Positions 1-8,104 of a stretch of 44,442 bases of DNA are shown here, in pieces. The position numbers were made by a program, and so were the translations under genes. Source of the DNA: Pseudomonadota bacterium (GTDB taxonomy: Bacteria > Pseudomonadota > Gammaproteobacteria > Burkholderiales > Burkholderiaceae); contig CAUJJP010000028.1 in the NCBI GenBank assembly GCA_963205525.1, forward strand, positions 1 to 44,442, given 5' to 3'. Every line of letters begins with the position of its first letter. Positions within the stretch are counted from its first letter, which is position 1. The notes beneath the pieces were generated by a model that searched no databases, was not told the origin of the DNA, and saw only the letters and a list, made by a program, of their open reading frames with translations.

Positions 1-738
1 GGCGAAGGCGAACACCAGGGTGTACAGCCACAGCGAGAGCACCAGCAGCAGCGGCGCGAACACCAGGGTGAGGGCGCCGAAGGTCCAGACCAGGGTCGGC
101 GCGGCGCCCATGAAGCCGGCGATGACGCCGATCGCCAGCAGGCTGCCGCGGTGGCGCTGCAGCAGGGCGCGCCGCTCCTGCGCGTCTGCGTGCGCGGCCA
201 ACACCTCGAAGGCGAACACCCGGCTCGTGGCCCAGCCCCAGATCAGCGGCGGCAGCAGCAGACCGAACAAGGGCAGCAGCCACAGCGGCAGCGTCAGCAC
301 CAGTGCCAGCAGCGCCAGCAAGGTGATCCACAGCGACCAGGCGGCGGTGGCGAAGCCGCCCGCGCCGTGGCGCTGCTCGAGCGCCGGAAAGCGCCGCCGC
401 GCCACCAGCGAGACGATGGCCGGTGTCATCAGCAAGGCCACCAGCAGCAGCGACAGCAGCACCACCAGCGGCACCGCGACGAGCACCAGCAGCAGCGGCG
501 CGACGAGCGCGCGCAGGCCGCCGAAGCCGGCCGCATCCAGCCACTGCAGCGCGCCGCCGACGAGCGTCCACTGGGCCAGCGCCGCGCGCAGGGCGTCGAC
601 CGCCGGCGTCCAGTACAGCCAGGCCAGCCCGAGCACCCCGCCGCCGGACAGCAGCACGGGTGCCAGCGACAGGGCGATGATGCGCGGGTGCAGGCAGTAG
701 GCCGCTGCGCGCCAGAAGGCGTCGAACAGGCCGTTCAT
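1..738 (-). CDS. EI24 (CysZ-like) family membrane protein, 3' end outside window
   Basis: A leftward frame is open from an ATG at 738 to the window edge (246 codons), so the C-terminus is missing. The translation begins MNGLFDAFWRAAAYCLHPRI and is strongly hydrophobic, with about five or six likely membrane helices. These include a first helix around residues 20-40, a Leu/Val-rich one around 75-100 and others near 130-165 and 205-240. The opening pattern and the LMTPAIVSLVARRRFP segment fit the EI24 domain family, which contains the sulfate transporter CysZ. In Burkholderiales these are usually annotated only as EI24 proteins, and no sulfate link is visible here. Only about 100 bp, filled by a structured repeat, separate it from the AIM24 gene upstream on the same strand. 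Confidence 0.75.
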   Translation of the reverse strand, partial: MNGLFDAFWRAAAYCLHPRIIALSLAPVLLSGGGVLGLAWLYWTPAVDALRAALAQWTLVGGALQWLDAAGFGGLRALVAPLLLVLVAVPLVVLLSLLLVALLMTPAIVSLVARRRFPALEQRHGAGGFATAAWSLWITLLALLALVLTLPLWLLPLFGLLLPPLIWGWATSRVFAFEVLAAHADAQERRALLQRHRGSLLAIGVIAGFMGAAPTLVWTFGALTLVFAPLLLVLSLWLYTLVFAFA

Positions 739-756
739 GGGCGGCGCCCGTGCAGC

Positions 757-835
757 CTCACAAGGAAACGCCGGGCCGTCCCAAGTTTCCTTGACCCCCG
801 CGGGGGGCGGGCTGGGCGCAGCCCGGCACAGGGGG
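757..835. repeat. Structured intergenic repeat (REP-like), copy 1
   Basis: This spacer contains a perfect 9-bp inverted repeat, CAAGGAAAC (761-769) and GTTTCCTTG (785-793). It is followed by a C5/G6 self-complementary block (about 794-808) and a GGGCT...AGCCC hairpin. Bases 757-781 recur with one mismatch at 7922-7946. Its place downstream of a leftward gene would also let it act as a transcript-end structure, but there is no U-tract. Confidence 0.6.
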
Positions 836-838
836 CGC

Positions 839-1654
839 TCACTCGTCGTCGCCGCCGAGCACGCTGCCGAGCAGCCCGCCGGCGCCGAAGCCGCCCAGCA
901 CCGAGCCCTCACCCACGCTGCGCCCGCCGGTCTGCGGCGCAGCGGCGAACACGCGCGAGGCCAGGCGCGAGAAGGGCAGGCTTTGCAGCCAGACGTGGCC
1001 GGGGCCGGTCAGGCGGGCGAAGAACAGGCCTTCGCCGCCGAACAGCGCGGTCTTGATCTTGCCCACGTACTGGATCTCGAAATCGACGTTCGGCGTGTAG
1101 GCGACGACGCAGCCGGTGTCCACCATCAGCGTCTGCCCGGGCTGCAGCTCGCGCTCGAGCAGGGTGCCGCCGGCGTGCACGAAGGCCAGCCCGTTGCCGT
1201 CGAGCTTTTGCATGATGAAGCCCTCGCCGCCGAAGAAGCCCACCCCCAGCTTGCGCTGCAGCGCGATCCCCAGCGACACCCCGCGCGCCGCGCACAGGAA
1301 GCTGTCCTTCTGGCAGATCAGGGTGCCGCCCAGGCGCTGCAAGTCCATCGCCACGATCTTGCCGGGATAGGGCGCGGCAAACGCCACCCGCTGCTTGGCG
1401 TGCGCGTTGTTGGTGTAAACGGTGGTGAACAGCGATTCGCCGGTGATCAGCCGCTTGCCGGCGCCCAGCAGCTTGCCGAACAGTCCGCCCTGGTTCGCCG
1501 AGCCGTCGCCGAACACGGTGTCCATGCCGATGCCGGCGTCCATGAACATCAGGCTGCCGGCCTCGCCCACCGCGGCTTCGCCGGGGTCGAGCTCGACCTC
1601 GACGAACTGCATCTCGTTGCCCTTGATCTCGTAGTCCACCACATCCATCGCCAT
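839..1654 (-). CDS. AIM24 / TIGR00266 family protein
   Basis: The product is 271 residues, starting MAMDVVDYEIKGNEMQFVEV. The ATG at 1654 is chosen because AGGAG lies about 7 bases upstream, and the open frame continuing further upstream has no family similarity. Typical family features are visible: an early beta-rich region with GEAGSLMFMDAGI, the FTTVYTN segment, several FGGEG(F/L) repeats (FFGGEGFIMQKL, ALFGGEGLFFARL), and a Gly-rich tail ending GGDDE. AIM24-like proteins form a beta-sandwich or trimeric double barrel. The bacterial members have no settled biochemical role. The gene has its own divergent spacer (1655-1753) shared with the diguanylate cyclase gene and probably reads on towards the EI24 gene. 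Confidence 0.9.
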   Translation of the reverse strand: MAMDVVDYEIKGNEMQFVEVELDPGEAAVGEAGSLMFMDAGIGMDTVFGDGSANQGGLFGKLLGAGKRLITGESLFTTVYTNNAHAKQRVAFAAPYPGKIVAMDLQRLGGTLICQKDSFLCAARGVSLGIALQRKLGVGFFGGEGFIMQKLDGNGLAFVHAGGTLLERELQPGQTLMVDTGCVVAYTPNVDFEIQYVGKIKTALFGGEGLFFARLTGPGHVWLQSLPFSRLASRVFAAAPQTGGRSVGEGSVLGGFGAGGLLGSVLGGDDE

Positions 1655-1753
1655 CGTGTGCTCCTGAGGTTCCAGTCTCTGCGGCGCGGATGGTACAAAA
1701 AGCCGGTAGCAAGCGGTTGCAGGGCTGGCGCCGGAGCTGCCCAGAATCGGTGC

Positions 1754-2881
1754 ATGGATGCAGCCAATGGTGCACTCGCGATGGGCGCGGCGAGCCTGTT
1801 CGGCGCCGCGCTGGCGTTCTGGCGCATGGGCGGGCGCAGGCCGCGGCAGCGCGGCTGGCCGTGGTGGCTGGCGGCGCTGGCGCTGACCGCGCTGGCGCTG
1901 GCGCTGCAGGCCGGCGAGGTGCTGGCGGCGCCCGCCGGCCATGAGCTGGGCAGTGCACTGCTGCTCGCCTGGCCCATGCTGTGGCTGGCCGGCTGGCGAC
2001 GCTTTCACGCCCGCCAGGGGTTTGCCGGGCAGCCGCTGATCGACCTCGCCGTGTTCGGCGCGGCCTTGCTCGTCATGCCCTGGATGCCGGTGCCGGCGGC
2101 GCTGGGGGTGCACCTGTACGTGGCGACCCTGGCCTGGAGCGCGCCGCCGGCCGAGGACTCCGGCATGCTGCGCGTCGGCGCGCTGGCGATCGCCTTTGCC
2201 GTGCTGCCGCTGGCCGGCGGACTGCCGCTGCCGGCGCCCACGCTGCAGGCACTGGCGGCGGCACCGGCGCTGTGGCTGTGCAGCTTCGCGGCTCTGGCGG
2301 CGATGGGCGAGCGCACCGAACGCGACCTGCGAGCCTCGCGGCGCCGGCTGCGGGTGCTCGCCGGCACCGACCCGCTCACCGGCCTGTCCAACCGGCGCCA
2401 GTTCGAGGAGCTGGCGGCGCAGCCCCAGCGGGGCCCCTCGGTGCTGCTGCTGCTGGACATCGACCTCTTCAAGCTCATCAACGACCGTCTGGGCCACGCC
2501 GCAGGCGACCGTGCGCTGCAACTCGTGGGGCGCTGCATCCGCGACGCCTTGCGCGATGGCGACCACGCCGTGCGTCTGGGCGGCGACGAGTTCGCGCTCG
2601 TGCTGCAGGCCACCACCCTGGAGCAGGCGCTGCGCGTGGCCGACCGCGTGGTGCACGCGGTGCAGGCGCAGGCCCCCGGCCAGCGCTTGCCGCTGCTGAC
2701 CCTGAGCTTCGGCCTCGTCCAGTGGTCCGCACGCGAGGCGCTGGAGGAGGTGCTGCAACGCGCCGACCGCGCCCTCTACGAAGCCAAGCGCCAGGGCCGC
2801 GCCTGCGCCGTCGCCTCGCACGGCGACGAGGGCCACGCGTTCTTCAGCGAGAGCCAGCGCCTGGGCTTGACGGCGCGCTGA
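1754..2881 (+). CDS. Membrane-anchored GGDEF diguanylate cyclase
   Basis: The 375-residue protein probably makes cyclic di-GMP from two GTP. Residues 1-190 hold about six hydrophobic segments forming a membrane sensor of unrecognised type. A short linker (ERDLRASRRRLRVLAGTDPL) leads into a C-terminal GGDEF domain from about residue 205. The active-site motif is an intact GGDEF at residues 276-280. An RDGD sequence lies five residues before it, matching the RxxD product-inhibition site, so feedback inhibition is likely. No EAL or PAS domain is present. The ATG at 1754 has a weak ribosome site; a second ATG at 1781 is possible. It faces the ThDP-enzyme gene tail to tail. Confidence 0.88.
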   Translation: MDAANGALAMGAASLFGAALAFWRMGGRRPRQRGWPWWLAALALTALALALQAGEVLAAPAGHELGSALLLAWPMLWLAGWRRFHARQGFAGQPLIDLAVFGAALLVMPWMPVPAALGVHLYVATLAWSAPPAEDSGMLRVGALAIAFAVLPLAGGLPLPAPTLQALAAAPALWLCSFAALAAMGERTERDLRASRRRLRVLAGTDPLTGLSNRRQFEELAAQPQRGPSVLLLLDIDLFKLINDRLGHAAGDRALQLVGRCIRDALRDGDHAVRLGGDEFALVLQATTLEQALRVADRVVHAVQAQAPGQRLPLLTLSFGLVQWSAREALEEVLQRADRALYEAKRQGRACAVASHGDEGHAFFSESQRLGLTAR

Positions 2882-2914
2882 GGCAGCGGGCTGCGTCGGG
2901 TCCTGCGGTCGTGC

Positions 2915-4546
2915 TCAATACGGCGCCGGCATCAGGTACTTCCAGGGCGAGACCTCGGCCTGGCGATCGACCGGGACGTGGATCAGCACCGGCCGGTCGA
3001 GGTCGATCGCCTTTCTGACGAGCTGGCCCAGCTGCGCGGGCGAACCGGCCCGCAAGCCGGTGACGCCGAAGCTCTCCGCCAGGGCGACGAAGTCGGGGTT
3101 GCGCAGCGTCGATCCGATCACGCGGCCGCCGAAGCGCTGCTCCTGGTCGCGCATCACGTTGCCAAAGGCGCCGTTGTCGAACACGACGGCGACCACGTTG
3201 ATGCCGTACTGCACGGCGGTGGCCAGCTCCTGCACGCCGAACATGAAACCGCCGTCGCCGGCGATCGACACCACCGGCTTGTCGGGGTTGGCGACCTTGA
3301 CGCCGAGCGCGGTCGGATAGCCGAAACCCAGCGTGCCCTGGTAGCCGCAGGTCATGAAGCTGCGCGGCTCGTAGATCGGGAATCCGAAGTAGGAGCTGAA
3401 GCCGGTCTGGCAGATCTCCTCGACGAAGAAGCCGTCGCGCGGCAGCGCGCTGCGGATCGCGGCCAGGTGGTCCAGGTGCGGCTGCACCTCGCGCGTGGCC
3501 TCGGCGCTGCGCTGCTTGAGGGCTTCGAACTCCGCGTGCCGGGAGGCTGCACGGTGGCCACGCCGCTGCAGCTCGGCCACCAGCTCGGCGGTGGCCTCGC
3601 GCGCGTCGGCGACGATGCCCACCTCGGGCCGCAGGCGTGCCATCTGCGCCGGGTCGATGTCGATCAGCACGATCCTGGGCATGCCGGCCGCCGGCTTGGG
3701 CCAGCGGAACCACTGCAGTTCCATGCGTGAGCCGATGCCGATCACGACGTCGGTCTCGCCCCAGCGCTGGTAGCCGCTGGCGCAGTTCAGGCCCAGCGGC
3801 GTGTCCTCCGCGACCACCCCCCGGCCGCCACGCCAGGGCACGGCCGGCGCCTGCAGCAGCTCGGCCAGTGCGCGCACCTCGGCGGCGGCATGCTGGGCGC
3901 CGCTGCCGGTCATGATCATCGGGTGGCGCGCGCCGGCCAGCAGATCGGCCGCACGCGCGAGGACCGCCGCATCCGCCTGCGGCCTGGGGTAGGCGGGGGG
4001 CGGATCGATGGCTTGCACCGGCGCGGCGGTGGCGAACATCTCCCACGGCATCTCCAGCGCCACCGGCTGCGGCCGACCCACGCGCATCTGGGTGAATGCC
4101 TCGGCCACCAGACGCGGAGCCTCGGCCGGGTGGGCGATGCGCGCCGCCCACTTGACGAGGCTGCGCAGCGTGCCGAGCTGGTCGGGCAGTTCGTGCAGGT
4201 GGCCCTTGCCGGAGCCGATGAACTCCGACGGCACCTGGCCGGTGACGCACAGCACCGGCGCGCTGGCGCCGTAGGCCGAGCACAGGGCAGCGGCGGTGTT
4301 CAGCACGCCCGGCCCCGGCACGACGCTGTACACGCCTTCGCGGCCTGAGGACTTGGCGTAGCCGAAGGCCATGTAGGCCGCGGTCTGCTCGTGGCGCGCG
4401 CCTATGGTCTGGATGCGTCCTTCTGCGCGCTGCAGGGCGTCGAACAGGCCATAGGTCTGCACGCCGGGGATCCCGAACAGGTGCTGCACACCGTGGCGCT
4501 GCAGGGCGTCGACGATGGCTTCGCCGCCGGTCATTCTGTCTGTCAT
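2915..4546 (-). CDS. Thiamine diphosphate-dependent enzyme, acetolactate-synthase-like
   Basis: This 543-residue protein has the three-domain layout of the POX/ALS family: ThDP pyrimidine domain (about 1-170), central domain (about 190-330) and ThDP-binding domain (about 360-530). The catalytic Glu lies in ARHEQTA (E53). The ThDP/Mg motif starts with GDGG near residue 430 and ends at FDNGAFGN. Relatives decarboxylate 2-oxo acids or perform carboligation; the substrate here cannot be assigned. Biosynthetic acetolactate synthase is less likely because no small regulatory subunit follows and the neighbours are catabolic. A GGAG site precedes the ATG at 4546. It is the last gene of the leftward operon, 36 bases after the SDR gene. 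Confidence 0.85.
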   Translation of the reverse strand: MTDRMTGGEAIVDALQRHGVQHLFGIPGVQTYGLFDALQRAEGRIQTIGARHEQTAAYMAFGYAKSSGREGVYSVVPGPGVLNTAAALCSAYGASAPVLCVTGQVPSEFIGSGKGHLHELPDQLGTLRSLVKWAARIAHPAEAPRLVAEAFTQMRVGRPQPVALEMPWEMFATAAPVQAIDPPPAYPRPQADAAVLARAADLLAGARHPMIMTGSGAQHAAAEVRALAELLQAPAVPWRGGRGVVAEDTPLGLNCASGYQRWGETDVVIGIGSRMELQWFRWPKPAAGMPRIVLIDIDPAQMARLRPEVGIVADAREATAELVAELQRRGHRAASRHAEFEALKQRSAEATREVQPHLDHLAAIRSALPRDGFFVEEICQTGFSSYFGFPIYEPRSFMTCGYQGTLGFGYPTALGVKVANPDKPVVSIAGDGGFMFGVQELATAVQYGINVVAVVFDNGAFGNVMRDQEQRFGGRVIGSTLRNPDFVALAESFGVTGLRAGSPAQLGQLVRKAIDLDRPVLIHVPVDRQAEVSPWKYLMPAPY

Positions 4547-4582
4547 TCCAACTCCAGTGCGACGTGAAACTTCGCGGCGGCG

Positions 4583-5326
4583 CTACAGGACGGCACCGCC
4601 GTCGACATGGTAAGTCTGGCCGGTGATGAAGCCGGCGTCGTCGGAGCACAGGAAGGACAGCGCACCGACCAGATCGCGCGGTTCGCCGTTGCGCGGAATG
4701 AGCTGCTGCTCGCGCACCCGGTCCCAGATCCAGGCCGGCAGATCGGCTGCCGCCGCGTCGGTGCGCGTCAGGCCGGGGGCGATTGCATTCACCGTGATGC
4801 CGTGCTCGCCGAGCTCGCGCGCGAGCGCGCGCGTGAGTCCGATGTTGGCCATCTTGCTCGTGATGTAGCCGGCAAAGCCGGGCGGCGGCGACCAGGCCGA
4901 GCTCGATGCCAGGTTGACGATGCGCCCCCAACCGCGCTCGACCATGCCGTGCGCGAACGCCTGGGCGAGCAGGAACGAGGCCTCGGTGTTCACCGCCAGC
5001 ATGCGGCGCAGGGTCGCGGCGTCGAGCCGATCCCAGGGCATGGGCGGCTGGTAGGCCGCGTTGTTGACCAGGATGTCGATGCCGCCCTCGCGCGCCAGCA
5101 CGTCGCGCACCAGGGCCGCGATCTGCGCCTCGTCGCCGAGGTCGCAGCGTGCGGAGCGGCCGCTGGCGCCGGCGCGGCGCACCAGCGCCAAGGTGTCTGC
5201 GCAGTCCAGCAGGTCCACCAGCACGAGGTGGCATCCATCCTGCGCCAGCCGCTCGGCAAAGGAGCGACCGAGACCGCGCGCGGCCCCGGTGACCAGGGCC
5301 ACGCGCTGCCCGGGGTGTTCGTTCAT
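4583..5326 (-). CDS. SDR family NAD(P)-dependent oxidoreductase
   Basis: A classical short-chain dehydrogenase of 247 residues. The cofactor motif TGAARGLG is at residues 13-20 and NNAA at about 88-91. Catalytic Ser is around 141-143, with Tyr154 and Lys158 in YITSK. C-terminal features PGLTRTD, SDDAGFITGQ and VDGGAVL are typical. It should oxidise or reduce an alcohol/ketone in the cytoplasm. The first residues after the nucleotide-binding strand (LVDLLD) leave NAD preference likely but unproven. Its ATG overlaps the stop of the flavoenzyme gene (ATGA, 5323-5326), so translation of the two is coupled. Confidence 0.92.
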   Translation of the reverse strand: MNEHPGQRVALVTGAARGLGRSFAERLAQDGCHLVLVDLLDCADTLALVRRAGASGRSARCDLGDEAQIAALVRDVLAREGGIDILVNNAAYQPPMPWDRLDAATLRRMLAVNTEASFLLAQAFAHGMVERGWGRIVNLASSSAWSPPPGFAGYITSKMANIGLTRALARELGEHGITVNAIAPGLTRTDAAAADLPAWIWDRVREQQLIPRNGEPRDLVGALSFLCSDDAGFITGQTYHVDGGAVL

Positions 5327-7194
5327 TGCTCCGCTCCGGGCTTGCCCCTGCCGCGCAGCGGCAGGCTGGCGAGGAAGGCCAGCTTGCCGAGGCCCAGCAT
5401 CTTCAGGCCGGCACGGGCGGCGCCGGCATCGAGCCGCGCATGGACCGGCATGGTGCCGAAGCTGCGGCCCTTGATCACCAATTCGTTGCCGTCGCGTTCG
5501 AGCGATTCGACGCGCATCAACTCCTCGTCGGCAGGGCCGCGCAGCACCACGCCGCCATCGTCGCGGCGCGCCGCGCTGGCAGGCACGCCCAGATCCTGGC
5601 GCGCGCCGCCGGTAACGGCGGCGAAGTCCATGCCGAGCTGCTCGAACATCTTCATGGCGGTGGCCCGGCCGGCACCGTAGACCCCGCCGCCCGGGTGCTG
5701 GAACGGGCCCGCCAGGTACAGGCGGTCGACGCCGGGGACGGTGAACTGCCCGAGGTCGGGTGTCGGCCGGTGGCCGGCGCTCTGGTAGAAGTAGGGCGCC
5801 ACCCCGTGCAGGTCGCCGCGCACCATGCTGTTCGGGCTCGATCGTTCGAGGTCCAGCGGGCTGACGATGGAGCGGGCCACGATGTTGTCCGCCGTCAGGT
5901 TGGAGACGAAGCGGCGGTAGTGGGCGAGCGAGAGATCGCCGATCTCCTCCTTCACCTCGTCCCAGCCGCGATCGCGGTAGCGCGCATCCCGCAGCTCGTA
6001 GGGCGCGAAGGTGATGCCGTGGAACATGCCGCGTCCCGCGGGCGCGCGGGTCGGATCGCCAATGCTCTCGTCGCCGCCGGCGCACAGGCGACGCCCGGTG
6101 ATCAGGCCGCGCTTGAGGTCGTCGAAGTCGGCCAGCATCTCGTCCAGGCGGTCGGTCGCCATGAACTCGAGCATGGTGGCCTGCGCGACCTCGTCGCCGG
6201 CGTGAAAGCGGCACTTCTCCTTCAGGTCGTAGTGGCTGACCATGATCGAGAATGGCGCCAGCTTGGCGCGTTCGGCGCGCTGCAGCACAGGTTCGGCGAC
6301 CCCCTGCACGAAGCGGCGCACGACGTGCGGGTGGATGGCTCCGATCACGGCGTCGCGGGCGTCGATGCGCTCGCCGTCGCTGAGCTCGACGCCGGTGGCG
6401 CGCCCCTGCTGGACCACGATGCGTCGCACCTCGGCGTTGCAGCGCAGCTCGCCGCCCTCGCTCTCGATGCAGCGCACCAGGGCTTCGGTGAGCTTGCCGC
6501 TGCCGCCGATCGGCTGCGACACGCCGTGGTTGTGGATGATGCCCGGCATCAGGAGCACGCCCATGCCGGTGCCCAGTTCGTTCGGCGTCTGCAGGTTCTC
6601 GCTCACCAGCCGCAGCAGGTGGATCTTGACCTTGTCGCTCTCGTAGAGCTGATTGACCAGGTCCAGGCAGTCGCGGCTCATGTAGTCGAGCATGAGCCGG
6701 CCTTCGTCGCTGCGGTCGAGCATGGCCACCAGCTCGCCCAGCGGTGGTGGCGGCGAGTACAGCCCCGGCATGAAGACCTGCAGCATCTGCGTGCTGGTGC
6801 GCACGAAGCGGCGGTAGGTCTCGGCGTCCCTGGCCGACACGGTGGCGAAGGATTCGCAGGTGCGGTCCAGGTCCTTGTAGGTGTAGAGCACCGTCTGGTC
6901 GGGGAAGATGGTCGCGTGCGGCACCGGCGAGTAGCGGTACTGCAGCCCGTGCTTCGAGAGAAGGCCCAGCTCGTCGGCGCGCAGCATGGGGTTGCCCTGG
7001 ATCATGATGTGCACGCTGGAGTGCTCGTCGTGCCAGTAGCCGGGCGTGTTGAGCTCGCGCGTGGACACACCGCCGCCCGGCCAGGCCTTGCGCTCCAGCA
7101 CGAGCACCTTCTTGCCCGCCTTGGCGAGGTAGGCCGCGGCCACCAGGCCGTTGTGGCCGGCGCCCATGGCGACGATGTCGTACTCGTTTGTCAT
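5323..7194 (-). CDS. FAD-dependent oxidoreductase, phytoene desaturase (CrtI)-like, with C-terminal extension
   Basis: A 623-residue flavoprotein. The dinucleotide fold is GxGxxG at residues 11-16 (GAGHNG), followed by LVLERKAWPGG. A second FAD-contact region near the end of the core, AGPFQHPGGGVYGAGRATAM, is typical of the CrtI/retinol-saturase/amine-oxidase superfamily. Carotenoid genes are absent, so a role in substrate desaturation or oxidation is more likely than pigment synthesis. About 90 residues follow the core, from QDLGVPASAARRDD; part of this reads like a small beta domain (LMRVESLERDGNELVIKG) and it ends in a basic Gly/Lys-rich tail. The gene has a GGAGATAAG ribosome site and lies 33 bases after the NTF2-like gene. 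Confidence 0.82.
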   Translation of the reverse strand: MTNEYDIVAMGAGHNGLVAAAYLAKAGKKVLVLERKAWPGGGVSTRELNTPGYWHDEHSSVHIMIQGNPMLRADELGLLSKHGLQYRYSPVPHATIFPDQTVLYTYKDLDRTCESFATVSARDAETYRRFVRTSTQMLQVFMPGLYSPPPPLGELVAMLDRSDEGRLMLDYMSRDCLDLVNQLYESDKVKIHLLRLVSENLQTPNELGTGMGVLLMPGIIHNHGVSQPIGGSGKLTEALVRCIESEGGELRCNAEVRRIVVQQGRATGVELSDGERIDARDAVIGAIHPHVVRRFVQGVAEPVLQRAERAKLAPFSIMVSHYDLKEKCRFHAGDEVAQATMLEFMATDRLDEMLADFDDLKRGLITGRRLCAGGDESIGDPTRAPAGRGMFHGITFAPYELRDARYRDRGWDEVKEEIGDLSLAHYRRFVSNLTADNIVARSIVSPLDLERSSPNSMVRGDLHGVAPYFYQSAGHRPTPDLGQFTVPGVDRLYLAGPFQHPGGGVYGAGRATAMKMFEQLGMDFAAVTGGARQDLGVPASAARRDDGGVVLRGPADEELMRVESLERDGNELVIKGRSFGTMPVHARLDAGAARAGLKMLGLGKLAFLASLPLRGRGKPGAEQ

Positions 7195-7227
7195 GTCTTA
7201 TCTCCAGTTCGATCGACGGTGCGACGC

Positions 7228-7650
7228 TCAGTGCGGAATGCCCAGCTGCCGCACCTGGCCGTCGGTGCTGCTGTGCGTCAAGCTGTTGTAGGCGACGCGG
7301 ATCTCGGCAAACCGGCCCTGCGTCAGGCGGTACATCACGATGCCGCGGAAGTCGAAGCGGTCGCCGCGGCGCACGGCGCCGAAGACCGAATCGGCGTCGT
7401 CCCGCCGGGCGCTGAAATGGGTCCACATCTGCACCGCCAGACTCTGTGCGTCGCTCACGAAGCGCTCGACGTGGATGACCTCGAAGAAGGTGGACCAGAT
7501 CCTGGCGTAGTGCGCCTTCATCGCATCGGTGCCGGTCAGCACGAGGCCGCCGTTGAGGACGCGGACGTCGGGCAGCAGGTACTCGTCGAACGCAGCCGTG
7601 TCCTCGGCATTGAAGCGCCGGATGTAGGCGTCGTAGCGTGGTCTGTCCAT
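7228..7650 (-). CDS. Nuclear transport factor 2 / SnoaL-like protein
   Basis: The product has 140 residues beginning MDRPRYDAYIRRFNAEDTAA. The pattern of an N-terminal helix with RFNAED, a DVRVLNGG strand, MKAHYARIW, and the final beta strands (FRGIVMYRLTQGRFAEIRVAYNSL) is that of the NTF2-like alpha+beta cone. Relatives include SnoaL cyclases, isomerases and ring-hydroxylation small subunits, so a binding or isomerase role is plausible but unassigned. The ATG at 7650 is chosen because AGGAG sits upstream of it. It is the first gene of the leftward operon and is transcribed away from the palindrome-bearing control region. Confidence 0.75.
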   Translation of the reverse strand: MDRPRYDAYIRRFNAEDTAAFDEYLLPDVRVLNGGLVLTGTDAMKAHYARIWSTFFEVIHVERFVSDAQSLAVQMWTHFSARRDDADSVFGAVRRGDRFDFRGIVMYRLTQGRFAEIRVAYNSLTHSSTDGQVRQLGIPH

Positions 7651-7715
7651 CGGGGGGGCTCCTGCATGGGCTGCGCAGCTTAGCCAGGGGCGCTGCAAGG
7701 CTGAAATCCTTTATC

Positions 7716-7732
7716 GCGATGCGGCGCATCGG
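7716..7732. promoter_or_regulatory. Palindromic operator candidate, copy 1
   Basis: The core CGATGCG-G-CGCATCG (7717-7731) is a perfect dyad. It matches the second site at 14 of 17 positions, and the identity continues as GGAA after the core in both. It lies 66 bases upstream of the start of the leftward operon. The binding protein is unknown. Confidence 0.55.
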
Positions 7733-7854
7733 AACACGCGATGTTCGCCGTCGCGCAGCGAGTCCTGGTCGGCCCGCCCGAGCAGCAAGGTGGACACGAA
7801 CTCGCAGCCGGGGAAGGGGTGGCGGCGCGCGGGGCGGCGCGCGAATCGGTTGTG

Positions 7855-7871
7855 CCGATGCACCGCATCGG
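7855..7871. promoter_or_regulatory. Palindromic operator candidate, copy 2
   Basis: CCGATGC-ACC-GCATCGG is a perfect 7-3-7 inverted repeat. Its centre is 139 bp from that of copy 1, a distance compatible with DNA looping or with one site serving each divergent operon. Confidence 0.55.
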
Positions 7872-7921
7872 AATTTCCCATTCGTCTGCGGACGGCTGTC
7901 TTCCTAGGATGCCGCTGCGTT

Positions 7922-7946
7922 CTCACAAGGAAACGCCGGGCTGTCC
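7922..7946. repeat. Intergenic repeat, truncated copy 2
   Basis: These 25 bases equal 757-781 except for one C/T change. Compared with copy 1, the region just after (CCAAGACCCCC) appears to lack the TTTCCTTG arm, so the long stem cannot form here. Confidence 0.6.
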
Positions 7947-8019
7947 GCCAAGACCCCCTCGGGTGGGTCGACCGGGACCAGGGTCAGGCGATCGCCGACC
8001 GCCTCCCGCCTTGCAGGGA

Positions 8020-8044
8020 CCATCGGGCCTCGTGCGCCCGATGG
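8020..8044 (+). other. Hairpin in putative 5' leader of the DUF1302 operon
   Basis: CCATCGGGC and GCCCGATGG form a perfect 9-bp stem around a 7-base loop, 60 bases before the DUF1302 start codon. It could influence leader stability or be an operator; nothing distinguishes these. Confidence 0.4.
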
Positions 8045-8104
8045 CGGGCCGAATGCGGCTCGGCCCTGGAGGCCATCCACTCAGACAAGGACAAGGAGAC
8101 AGGA

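Larger units (their letters stand above)
7651..8104. promoter_or_regulatory. Divergent control region between two catabolic operons
   Basis: This 454-bp gene-free spacer separates the leftward NTF2/flavoenzyme/SDR/ThDP operon from the rightward DUF1302 operon. It contains two copies of a 17-bp palindrome (7716-7732 and 7855-7871), a truncated copy of the intergenic repeat (7922-7946) and a 9-bp-stem hairpin (8020-8044). Short frames across it have no recognisable product. No convincing sigma-70 boxes could be fixed by eye. Confidence 0.6.

Noticed and set aside
737..1753. Long open frame on the plus strand running into the GGDEF gene from upstream
   Set aside because: It is the antisense of the AIM24 gene and has low-complexity Ala/Gln/His-rich translation; the GGDEF protein starts at 1754.
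2882..2914. Terminator between the GGDEF and ThDP genes
   Set aside because: Only a 5-bp GCAGC/GCTGC stem is visible without a U-tract; too weak to annotate.
2915..4546. Biosynthetic acetolactate synthase (ilvB)
   Set aside because: No ilvH-type small subunit follows and the gene is in an operon with SDR, flavoenzyme and NTF2-like genes.
5323..7194. Carotenoid biosynthesis role for the CrtI-like gene
   Set aside because: No crtB, crtE or related genes are present and the neighbours are catabolic.
5326..7683. 785-codon plus-strand open frame
   Set aside because: It lies antisense to the flavoenzyme and NTF2-like genes, both with clear family motifs; long antisense frames are normal at this G+C content.
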